This document shows, in pieces, positions 55,621 to 64,000 of a stretch of DNA of 64,000 bases. Each line of letters opens with the position of its first letter. The stretch's first letter is position 1. Origin of the DNA: Dendrolimus kikuchii (Eukaryota > Arthropoda > Insecta > Lepidoptera > Lasiocampidae); the NCBI GenBank assembly GCA_019925095.2, contig CM034407.1, positions 4,053,210 through 4,117,209 on the forward strand, in the 5' to 3' direction. The translations under genes and the position numbers were made by a program. The notes beneath the pieces were generated by a model. That model had not been told where the DNA came from. It did no database searches and worked only from the letters and a program-made list of their open reading frames with translations.

Positions 55621-55717
55621 CTATAGAAGTAATCTAAGAACAGTACGCCATCTTCATAGAATTGTGCCGCTACGGTTTGAATGAGTGCCTGCGCGTTCTT
55701 AGATTACTGTGCTATAG
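55621..55717. repeat. 97-bp inverted repeat
   Basis: CTATAG..AGTAATCTAAGAAC at 55621-55641 is repeated inverted at 55695-55717, with three extra bases in one arm. Confidence 0.8.
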
Positions 55718-56119
55718 ATCTCAAAACCACAGTGGTTATATTATGGTAAGGTATAAATTAATAACATTGATATTTTTATGTAGGGACTGCAAGTTCTTTT
55801 AAGTAAATTCTACTAATAATTAATTTTATGAAGACTGTTAAGATTAAACATGAAAAGAAAAAGTAATCTATATTAGCTTAATAAGAAACATTTTTAGTGA
55901 TCTTTTGACTGGTTGTGATTATTTAGTTACTTGTTACCTACAATTAAAAATTATGTGGTATAAGATGTCGACTGTTAAGTTAAATAATATTAATGTTGTA
56001 GTCTAAAAGTGGAAAGACCGATTGTTTTTAGTATTATAATGAATGAGCCATAAAGACCGATGTAAGTGCTAAGATTAAACATTAACGTTGATCAATAGTA
56101 ATCTAATCTACCTCTTGCC

Positions 56120-56199
56120 TTTTTATGGAGCTTTAACTGACTGTATTTATTTAGTTACAGGTAACTAAATAATTACAATCAGTCAAAGCTCCCTAAAAA
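56120..56199. repeat. 39-bp-arm hairpin
   Basis: Arms 56120-56158 and 56161-56199 are inverted copies matching at 35 of 39 positions with a 2-base loop. A third, direct version of the arm lies at 55891-55930. Confidence 0.85.
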
Positions 56200-56740
56200 C
56201 GTTTCAAAATTTAACTTAAGATGTCAAGTGTTAGTGTATTTAAACAATGTGTTAAAAAAACCCTGTCCGACCAAACTCACAAAATTTTATGTACACTCCA
56301 CAAAATGTATGGAACAGCTGATATTTTTTTCTCGATTTCAGGGATGGGCCCATTATTTGAGTATTTTTACCTACCTAACCTAACTAAGTCATTTCATTTC
56401 GCGTTGAATTCGTTCAGCAGATTTTTTATTGTTAAAATGTCATAAATTAGTTTGTAGCATTAGGGTCAGCATTTCATAATTATTTTTTCATTAGCAAATA
56501 AATTTATGTGCCTTAGGTATACTATTTACGCGTCATGTAAATGCACCCTTACCGTTTTGCGGTATTAGTATGGGTCTTGTGACTGTCCCTTAAATTTATG
56601 GAGCTATATATGTTTTTATTGCAGGCAATTTTAAGCCATTTAAATAACTCTTGTAACGCAAAATGATTTCCTTGTATAATATTAGTAGTATAAAATTAAT
56701 AAAATAAATAATATAATAGTGTCATGCCACATTTACATTA

Positions 56741-57078
56741 AATTTGTCAAAAGGCCTCTACGTGTTGGCGTTCCCATGGTCCCACGCAAGCCTTCCAAAT
56801 GGCCGAGCCATTTTTATGGCCCGTGGTCTACAAAGTCCTTTTAAGACTACAGTGAATTTTCTTGAGAGCACTTTTATAATATCAGTTGGCAAAGACTTAT
56901 AAATAAGAGGAGCCATGTATGTTTAGTATTTGACAACAATACGTACTAAAATTAATCTCTACATATCTAGTGTAATAACTTGTATCAAATATCATAAATA
57001 TAATTTATCCGTGTAGGAACGGAGAAAGAATACAATTTCCTGCCGCCTGGCGGCGTGTCGTAAGAGGCGACTAAACAA
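56741..57078 (+). repeat. 338-bp direct repeat, copy 1
   Basis: Near-identical to 57133-57470. It begins AATTTGTCAAAAGGCCTCTA and ends with CCTGCCGCCTGGCGGCGTGT, a block I associate with lepidopteran LINE-derived repeats. The first roughly 110 bp also match 110-235 inverted. Confidence 0.9.
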
Positions 57079-57132
57079 CCCACAGCCAGGTGGTAGGGTA
57101 TTTGCTCGACTGGATGGCTCCACCCCTGGTCT

Positions 57133-57470
57133 AATTTGTCAAAAGGCCTCTACGTGTTGGCGTTCCCATGGTCCCACGCAAGCCTTCCAAATGGCCGAGC
57201 CATTTTTATGGCCCGTGGTCTACAAAGTCCTTTTAAGACTACAGTGAATTTTCTTGAGAGCACTTTTATAATATCAGTTGGCAAAGACTTATAAATAAGA
57301 GGAGCCATGTATGTTTAGTATTTGACAACAATACGTACTAAAATTAATCTCTACATATCTAGTGTAATAACTTGTATCAAATATCATAAATATAATTTAT
57401 CCGTGTAGGAACGGAGAAAGAATACAATTTCCTGCCGCCTGGCGGCCTGTCGTAAGAGGCAACAAAACAA
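57133..57470 (+). repeat. 338-bp direct repeat, copy 2
   Basis: Offset 392 bp from copy 1. Differences are confined to the last 30 bp (GGCGGC[C]TGTCG, GGCAACAAAAC). The 54-bp spacer contains CCAGGTGGTAGGG and GGATGGCTCCACCCCTGG. Confidence 0.9.
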
Positions 57471-57907
57471 TTTAAAAACTGCTTTAAAATTCCACAAATG
57501 TGAAAAGTGTAAAAGAAAATACTTACGAGTTCCTGAAATAACAACTTTCGGTGTATCCTGCTGTATTCACTGTATCCTGCTATAATCTACTGCAAATTTC
57601 GGTAAGACGAAAAAACTTATCAATACCGCCGTGTCATCAAAGCCAGCCGTTGCCAGTCTATCATCGAGTGTCTCCCTTCATACTTACTTTCAATCTTCGA
57701 GCATCAAAATCGTCGCATCCTGAGATCGCTGATCCCGTCGTATCCCGTCTACATACCCAGACACATCGGAATGCAGACAGTTAAAACATCCGCCGTCTTC
57801 GCGATATTGTTGTGAGTGCATAATCTTATCTGTAAAATAAGGCTCTCTACATTTGTTGGACAATTCGTTACCCACTCATGATATTCTTTTTATTATTTAA
57901 TTAAAAA
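57471..57907. other. Probable 5' region of the gypsy gag fragment
   Basis: No open frame. TGTATCCTGCTGTATTCACTGTATCCTGCTATAA at 57554-57587 is a small internal duplication. It lies upstream of a gag start, so a leader or LTR is likely, but no second LTR was found. Confidence 0.3.
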
Positions 57908-59247
57908 ATGCCCAAATATATGAAAATAGACGATAACAAATTAACCGTAAACCTACCTGCTATAGAAGAAACTCCTAGGGTACAAAAATCTCCACCAGCT
58001 TCTCCGCGCATTACCAGATCTGCCACAGCAGTCATGTCAGAGCTCGACTTAAACCTAATCTTCACAGTTACACAAATCCTACGATGGCAATAGAGAAACT
58101 TTAAATTCATTCATTATTAATTGCAACAATGCATACGAACTAGTTTCGGAAAATCAAAAATCTATCCTATTCAAATATATTATTAGCCAACTGCAAGGGA
58201 AAGCAGAGGTAGCTAGCTTGCTCGATCAAAGAGTTCGTCAATTGGGAAAAGCTTAGAGAATCCCTTAAAGCCTAGTTCGGCGAACAGAAACATTGTTCTC
58301 AGCTCCTCAACGAACTGCAAGAGATTAAACAAAACCCAAATGAAAATGTCAACAGGTTTTCCCTACGTGTTGAGGCATGCCTCTTGCAGCTACTTACAGA
58401 AATAACACTACCTAACACCAAAGCAAATAAAATCCCGGGTCGAACAGCTGCAATGAAGGATTTAGCTCCATCATTTTCTAATGGGACTAAATCCTTAAAT
58501 GATGCTATTAACTATGCTATATCTGAAGAAAAATTAGTGCAGGTGATGTCAAGGCGTCCCACACCTGTATACAACCCAAATCAAGCTCGCCCTTTCCAGC
58601 GTCCAGTAGTTCGATGCCCATTGGAACCTCCCAACAGATTCCCAACTCCCAGAAACACCCACCCTACAGGGCCAACAATTTTCCCTGCATTAATTTGCAG
58701 ATATTGCAAGGCCCCTGGACACTATCGAAAACTGTCGTAAAAGAGAATACAACAATAGACGATATGACAATCCAACATGGCTCTGCAATAACAATAATAA
58801 TAATACTCAACCTCGTCTATGAGCTAATCAACCTATTCATACTACCAATACGACTTATAATCAAGGTCTCGATGAAGTTGATAATTATCATTTAAACGAC
58901 AACACCCTCCCGTCGGGTACCGCGCGGGAAAATTATATGGGAAAATCGGTATTAAAATAAATACTAATTCTACTAAATCCATTGAAAACAATTCTAAATC
59001 GCGTGTTACAGAAAATACCATTTCTACTAAATCAAATGAAAACAATACTAAATCCTGTGTTACACAAAATACTATTTCTACTAAATCAAATGAAAAAAAT
59101 ACTAAATCGTGTGTTACACAAAATACTATTTCTACTAAATCAAATGAAAACAATACTAAATCGTGTGTTACACAAAACACTATTTCTTCTAAATCAAATA
59201 AAAACAATTCTAAATCTGCAACTCCTTGTTCAAACACAACAACCTGA
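57908..59247 (+). pseudogene. Gypsy-type gag, frameshifted, with an 18-residue repeat
   Basis: Starts MPKYMKIDDNKLTV at 57908. Shifted frames continue NRETLNSFIINCNNAYEL, LLNELQEIKQNPNENVNRFS, VEACLLQLLTEITLP and AINYAISEEKLVQVM, a normal gypsy gag order. A CCHC knuckle follows (CRYCKAPGHYR..C) at about 58695-58740, with a frameshift inside it. The C-terminal tail holds four 54-bp repeats. The element downstream is missing, and BEL sequence begins by 59312. Confidence 0.75.
58990..59217 (+). repeat. 54-bp tandem repeat in gag tail
   Basis: Units start at 58990, 59044, 59098 and 59152, with a partial fifth at 59206. Each is 18 codons, consensus NTKSCVTQNTISTKSNEN in the gag frame. Frame is kept throughout. 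Confidence 0.92.
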
Positions 59248-59311
59248 AACAAAAAAAAACATATATGAGGTATACAACATTCAAAATAATACTTCAAAAA
59301 AAAATACTTAC

Positions 59312-59965
59312 CTTTTGTAGAATGCCAGACTCAATACTGTCACATATATTTTCATATAATTAAGAATGTAAAAAGTTTAAAAACTCAATGCCCAAAGATA
59401 GATGGGAGTTTGTAAAAAAGCATAGACTATGTTATAAATGTTTATTATCCACACACAAGAGACAGTTGTGTTCAGCTAATATTTGTGATGTTGACAACTG
59501 CGGGCTACTTCATCATCGACTACTTCATTATGTTCAAGAAAGAAATGATACAGTTCCTGAAAGAGGAACAGTCAACCACCGGGTTACTGAGGAGGATGAG
59601 AGGTCTTCAGGGCAACCGCTACATTGTCAACACTCAATTGAAAACGTAATAAATATAAATTCTTTATTAAATGGCAAAGTGTTACTAAAAGTTTTCGGTG
59701 TAAACATACATGGACCTAAAGGTAGTGCAAGTCTTTGTGCTTGGACGATGGGTCTACAGTGACTCTCATTATGCTAGCCTAACATCACGTCTAGGCCTGT
59801 ATGGGCGACGCGATACAATGCGTATGAGTGACGCATGGGACAAACATAAACTCTTTTGTGAAACAGACTTAGTGCATCTTCAAATAACGAACTGTGAAGG
59901 AGAAAAATATGAACTAGATGAACATAGTATTAAGGAATATAACTTGTCTAACCAGTCACCCGCCA
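59312..59965 (+). pseudogene. BEL/Pao gag-protease fragment
   Basis: The frame 59388-59762 carries the BEL knuckle region DRWEFVKKHRLCYKCL, CDVDNCGLLHHRLLH. After a one-base shift near 59735 the protease active site LDDGSTVTLI follows, then SRLGLYGRRDTM. Neither a gag N-terminus nor RT is present. It is a different BEL family from 12855-16201 and 47107-49310. The sequence changes character at about 59965. Confidence 0.75.
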
Positions 59966-60045
59966 ACCCTCCGCGCGATAACATCTTTTTAACGGAGCTC
60001 CGCGCCGAAAAAATCACAAAAATAGGTTTTTCTACGTGAAAATAC

Positions 60046-60477
60046 CCAAGTAATATATCGGCGTGTGCGCAATACAGAGCTCTATCTATTCCAACAATCG
60101 CGAGTGAAATTGGTGCATTATCCAGGGAGAAATCCTCTATAATATAATAATCTTGTAAACTTTCATTAGTCGTATATTTCATTGATAATAATTTTCTTTT
60201 TAAGTGGAGCTTATTGAAAACGCTTTTCCTTTGAAAATTGGCCTGTAGCGCCGTTAGCATTTCTTGTGCTGTTTTACATTTCGATATTATTTCTATGTAT
60301 TTATCACTTATGCATTGCACAATAAGTGATTTGGCTTTTGCTTGCACCTTTTTATCTTTCTCTTCTAGATTTTCTATATCAATACCTTTTTCTTCCAATA
60401 TCAGTTTTACTCTGTATATCCAATGATTATAATTAGTTTTTTTCGCTTAAAATTGGAAATTTTACCTCAGTCGTCAT
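60046..60477 (-). pseudogene. Copia gag N-terminal fragment
   Basis: Start ATG at 60475-60477 (MTTEVKFPILSEKN), then after a one-base shift NYNHWIYRVKLILEEKGI, KAKSLIVQCISDKYIEII and KRKLLSMKYTTNESLQDYY. This is the conserved beginning of Ty1/copia gag. It ends after about 140 residues, and everything downstream is lost. Confidence 0.75.
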
Positions 60478-60739
60478 TTTTACTAATCTTCTTTTGTTTT
60501 TTTTTTATTTTTGTGGTTATTATATCGATAAATTTTACTTTCACACTTTACTTTTCACTGAGCCCACATAACCTGATAAAGTTAAGGGCACGCAGCGGAA
60601 GCAAACAACAGCAACGATTGGATAATTATATATATTTACTTATTTAAGTGGAGTACATTTTTATGGCCGTTACTATTTTTATAATCAATCACAATTGACA
60701 AGAACATATAATTGACAATAATCATAGACAAATCTAACA

Positions 60740-61123
60740 CACTGTACCATATTGGCCCCAACAAAATGGTGAAGTCGAACGTCAAAATAGGGATATCCTG
60801 AAACGCTTAAAAATTAGTCAGTCGGAAAAGGGCAATTGGCGGGAAGGGCTAGAAGAGTATTTGGTCATGTATAACAGCACACCATATGATGATATGCGGT
60901 GTGACAGAAGAGGTATGTCAGAATAGCAGAGTATGGAAGGAAAAGACATATTGTACCGACCCCAAGTAATTGGGATATGGTGAAAGAAAAGAGAGAACAG
61001 CACACCATACAGTATAACTGGGAAACCTCCAGCGGAGCTATTCTTTAAACAATTTCGCGATAAAATCCCAATGACAAGTGACATAAATTTTCAATTAGAA
61101 AACTTGGACGTTAAGGATTAGGA
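60740..61123 (+). pseudogene. Gypsy integrase fragment with a 109-bp insertion
   Basis: TVPYWPQQNGEVERQNRDIL (catalytic Glu in EVER) through YLVMYNSTPY, then after the insertion SITGKPPAELFF and DKIPMTSDIN, ending at TAG 61121-61123. The insertion 60887-60995 is flanked by AACAGCACACCATA at 60873-60886 and 60996-61009. The frame is exact without it. Confidence 0.82.
60887..60995. mobile_element. 109-bp retroposed insert with 14-bp TSD
   Basis: The insert between the two target copies starts TGATGATATG and contains GTACCGACCCCAAGTAATTG, a block I associate with RTE-type 3' ends. It ends A-rich (GAAAGAAAAGAGAG). Probably a very short truncated LINE or SINE copy. Confidence 0.7.
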
Positions 61124-61879
61124 TCTTCAGAAGAAGCAAACGGGGAAAGAATATACAGATGAGAAACAAAAGGCTAAAGAGTCTGAGCTACTGTAGTGTT
61201 TGCTTCTTAACACTAATATAGATGTCACCGACTCGTCTACGCATTACCACACGTACAGCAGCATCAGCGGTTGGTTATTGACTGAGGTGGTAACTGGGGA
61301 CTGAGCCTCCCAACTCAATTAATATCCCCTCCCACTGTGCCTCAATGAAGTAATGCACTCGAGACAGATACTTGTATATTGTTATAATATACATACACTA
61401 CATCCCTACCTTATTTAATATTTGTTTATTTATAGAAAAATTAAAAGAAAGCCATAATCATTAGTTCTATTTATTTTAAAGTATAGCATGTCATATTTTG
61501 ATTAAATCAATTCGTTCATTAAACAATTGTAATAGTATAGCGAAATTTTACTTTATTACTAAGATTTTCATGGTGGTTTCTTTTCATCTTATATAGTTCT
61601 GATCATGCTCCTAGTACATCCTTCTCTTCTACTTTTTTCTTTCTTTCATTTATTTCTACTACCCGTACTAGACACATTTTCCGAAATGCTATTTTCATTT
61701 CCAAAATTTTCTATCTACCGGCTAACTGTTTCGATAGTATTTGCCTCAGCCACAATGTCATCTAATTTTATGGAATCCCCGCTTTGCAGGATTTTCTTAG
61801 TTCCTTTGATGAACCTTTTTGGTTATTTCATCATCTTTATCTTTAAATTTACATTTATTTGCTTGTTGCCTAGGGCGCA
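61124..61879. other. No gene seen
   Basis: AT-rich DNA. 61200-61370 is less AT-rich and may be gypsy 3' leader or LTR sequence, but no pair was found. Confidence 0.35.
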
Positions 61880-62215
61880 CTAAAAAAAATCACATTTCTC
61901 ATCTGGATCTTGTTTAATCAATTGAAATATATGACGTTCATAGACTTTGCTTTGTTTCGGTGTGAAGTATTCATCGAGTTTATTTATAGCTACTTCGAAT
62001 ACATCAGCCGCATCTGTGATTGAAATGTTGACTCCAGGTATGTTATAAAATATTTCTTGTAGCCCTAACCTTCCAAAATAAAGCAAAGTAGCCCTTTTAT
62101 TTTCACTGTGACTTATGTCTGATGCATTAAGATAAATGTGCAAAGCTCTTTTCCAACACTCCCATCTTACACCCACCGACGATGGTTCTCCCTCACAATC
62201 GAACTTGTGGAGTGT
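61880..62215 (-). pseudogene. Gypsy-type gag fragment
   Basis: Minus-strand frame WECWKRALHIYLNASDI, ENKRATLLYFGRLGLQEIF, INKLDEYFTPKQSKVYERH. This is the conserved start of a gypsy gag of the type common in arthropods. It stops after about 98 codons. Confidence 0.72.
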
Positions 62216-62892
62216 CAGTTGCGACCTGTTAATATATATTGATACCTGAAATCAACCAATACATTTTTTTTTAGTGTTGTTTTACAACTCTTATTTACAG
62301 TTATTAACTGTAAAAGCAGTATCCTAATAATAGGAGTCTAATTGAATGATAAGTTTAAAAATTGCATTCATTATTTAATAATAAGAATGTCAATTCAATG
62401 ATCAATCAAAACGGCTTTCAAAGTACTTAAAGTATCAACATAAATAATTATTATCAGTTTACACTGCTTCTATATTAAATCAATGTCAATTTAATGAACA
62501 GTTATTACTGCCTTCAAAATTTTGTATTTAATTGCAGTTTACACTGCTTCTACACTCAAACAATAATGTTAATTAAATGACCAGTTAAAACTCCTTTCCA
62601 TAATTCATTTTATTAGGGTGTCAATTTCATGACCAGGCTTTGCACCAGTTCAGACCTTATAGGTAGTTTTAACTATTTAGTTATTTGTAGCTACCCTGGA
62701 ATTAATTATCTACATTAAGTATATATTTCATCCTTCATGTAAAAAGTTATCGTTTAAATATTCATACAATGAAATCTGCATTAATATTCTATATGATGAA
62801 TAATTAGATATCAAGTTATTTGGTTGTATTTCTATATTCTTACATTAATTACAATTTTCAAGTAGTGCACTTTAAATGCGTAATTTACAATA
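62216..62892. other. No gene seen
   Basis: AT-rich. 62280-62630 shows repeated GTTTACACTGCTTCTA (about 62457 and 62536) and related GTCAATTTAATGA phrases with a spacing near 80 bp. Probably degenerate tandem repeat. Confidence 0.4.
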
Positions 62893-63000
62893 ACCTTTTT
62901 TTTAATTGCAGGAGATCAACAGATATGCAGACGGCCCACTTGATGGAAAGCGGTTTCCATCGCCTATGGACATTTGCAACACCAAAGGTGCTACAAATGC
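62893..63000 (+). repeat. Dispersed repeat shared with 20068-20175
   Basis: Second copy of the CCCACTTGATGGAAAGCGGT family, again preceded by a T-run and TTGCAGGAG. Confidence 0.75.
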
Positions 63001-63132
63001 GCTGCTGCTCTTTTAAGGGAAACTGGAACCTGGTGACTAATGCCGGAACACAACTCAAGGTTGTTATGGCGACATACTTTAGACCAGGGGTGGTAGTCAT
63101 CCAGTCGGGCAAATGCCCTTCCACCTGGCAAA

Positions 63133-63495
63133 CCAGGCTTTCTTAAACTTTTTGCAGTTACGGACCACTTTCACAATTGAAAAAACTCCACGGTCCCCTT
63201 CCAAAAAACATTTTTGTTTTGAAATAAAAGCCATTTTTATAATAATAAAAATACATTTATTAGTACGTTTATTACACTTACTGCTAAGTTAATGAGAAAG
63301 GTGCTGCTGTTTGGCCTCAATGAGAACGTTAAATTGTGGCCTTGTCTTCGACAAAGCAAGTCGCATGTCATCGGTCACATTCAACCGATTGCGATTTTTT
63401 GTTTTATTGACACTAGAACCGAGAACCCTGCCTCACAAAGATACGTAGTAGCAAATGGTATCACAACAGACATAGCTCGCTTGACAAGAAGAGGG
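63133..63495 (-). pseudogene. hAT transposon end with transposase C-terminus
   Basis: The minus-strand coding trace VVIPFATTYLCEAGFSVLVS, then in another phase TDDMRLALSKTRPQFN, is the C-terminal dimerisation region of a ZBED/SCAND3-like hAT transposase. CAGGCTTTCTTAAACTTTTT at 63133-63152 looks like the terminal inverted repeat of such an element. It joins gypsy integrase sequence at about 63495. Confidence 0.7.
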
Positions 63496-64000
63496 TAAAC
63501 TTGACTCAAAGTACTTATTTTGTAAGGTCCTTTCCAGATAGATGAAAGTGCCTTACGCAGCCTAAGATGGTTTTTTAAATATACGTAGTCGCCGGCTTTA
63601 TATTTAACAGGGCGAGTGTGATTGTCGTAATAGTTTTTGGAAATCTCTTTAGTTCTTTTAATGAACTCCAAGGCTTTCTCTCGAGAATATCTTAGTCTAT
63701 TTTGTAGCATTCGGATATAATCAGTGTATGTTGCTCCTGATGATTCATTGTAAATGGAATTCGGGATGGATGGTTTGCAACCAAATACAAACTCATATGG
63801 TGTAAAATGAGTTGTAGAATGAACAGCAGTATTGTAGGCTAGCGTAGCCGTATAAACATAACGTGGCCAATCGGTTTGCTCTTCGTTGACATACGATTTC
63901 AGGTGTTCTTTAAAAGTCGAGTGGCTTCGCTCTAAGGCACCTTGAGTTTGAGGATGGTATAGGGAACTCCAAGGATTCTTTATTTTCAGAAATACACAGG
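63496..64000 (-). CDS. Gypsy integrase, partial, runs off the window
   Basis: An open minus-strand frame from the right edge: YHPQTQGALERSHSTFKEHL (catalytic Glu), DWPRYVYTATLAYNTAVHS, THFTPYEFVFG, then the C-terminal domain YKAGDYVYLKNH and IWKGPYKIS. The upstream part lies beyond 64000. The C-terminus is cut by the hAT remnant. Confidence 0.85.

Larger units (their letters stand above)
55215..56740. other. No gene; two foldback repeats
   Basis: Contains the inverted repeat 55621-55717 and the hairpin 56120-56199. A single related arm lies at 55891-55930. This looks like MITE or foldback debris. No protein supported. Confidence 0.5.

Noticed and set aside
58990..59217. CRISPR-like array
   Set aside because: Units are contiguous 54-bp repeats with no unique spacers, within a retrotransposon gene.
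58842..59320. Antisense and shifted open frames with periodic Leu-rich peptides
   Set aside because: They arise because the 54-bp gag repeat is open in several frames. The gag frame is the meaningful one.

Overview
The window looks like insect nuclear DNA, most probably from a moth or butterfly. It is AT-rich and intron-tolerant, has no operons, and is packed with transposable elements typical of Lepidoptera: R1-clade LINE tails, RTE tails ending in CATA repeats, piggyBac at TTAA, BEL/Pao, Ty1/copia and gypsy elements, Penelope, and insect Mutator/YqaJ proteins. The lepidopteran assignment is an inference from this mix. I saw no rRNA, tRNA, CRISPR array or confidently intact host gene. The only gene-like single-copy traces are a THAP-domain gene fragment with two in-phase exons (41353-41715, minus) and an unrecognised exon-like stretch (54817-55214, plus).

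Layout, left to right. 1-5.1 kb holds a dispersed repeat, a short tandem repeat and no clear gene. 5.1-10.2 kb (minus) is a Mutator-like transposase/YqaJ nuclease gene split exactly in frame by a 2.8-kb piggyBac (5810-8645, TTAA on both sides). 10.3-12.25 kb is a dead LINE with poly(A), followed by a 0.6-kb segment also present at 20.9-21.5 kb and a 3'-truncated BEL/Pao element (12.86-16.2 kb, minus). 18.0-20.9 kb is a patchwork of R1, RTE and other LINE tails. 20.9-23.76 kb (minus) is a decayed copy of an unclassified multi-copy protein family, called family X here, interrupted by an RTE insertion with a 13-bp target duplication. 24.6-26.2 kb is an internally deleted copia.

26.5-37.5 kb is an I-type LINE (gag-like ORF1; endonuclease, RT and RNase H in ORF2). 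Its ORF1 is split by a 6.18-kb poly(A)-tailed insertion flanked by a 15-bp target duplication. That insertion carries one intact 600-residue R1-type ORF1 and no recognisable reverse transcriptase. 37.8-38.7 kb is a Penelope 3' end, and 38.7-39.1 kb is another family X fragment. 40.0-40.2 kb holds two adjacent long hairpins with identical loops.

45.0-54.7 kb is a nested stack. A broken piggyBac abuts a family X gene. That gene is split by a gypsy-type element with 114-116 bp LTRs (46925-53110, TSD TTGCG). The gypsy element is itself split by a BEL/Pao element with two identical 177-bp LTRs (47107-49310, TSD ATAGG) and by a second gypsy-type element with 139-bp LTRs (49811-51738, TSD AAATA). 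All three LTR elements are internally deleted. The BEL keeps only gag-protease, and both gypsy elements keep essentially only integrase. 56.7-64 kb holds a 338-bp direct duplication and fragments of gypsy, BEL, copia and hAT elements, ending in a gypsy integrase that runs off the right edge.

The genes do not form a pathway. The sequence is a record of successive insertions whose order can be read from target duplications and frame continuity. Its most unusual content is the set of elements reduced to one coding module (ORF1-only LINE, gag-protease-only BEL, integrase-only gypsy) and family X, which I recognise as recurrent in animals but cannot place in a named transposase superfamily.
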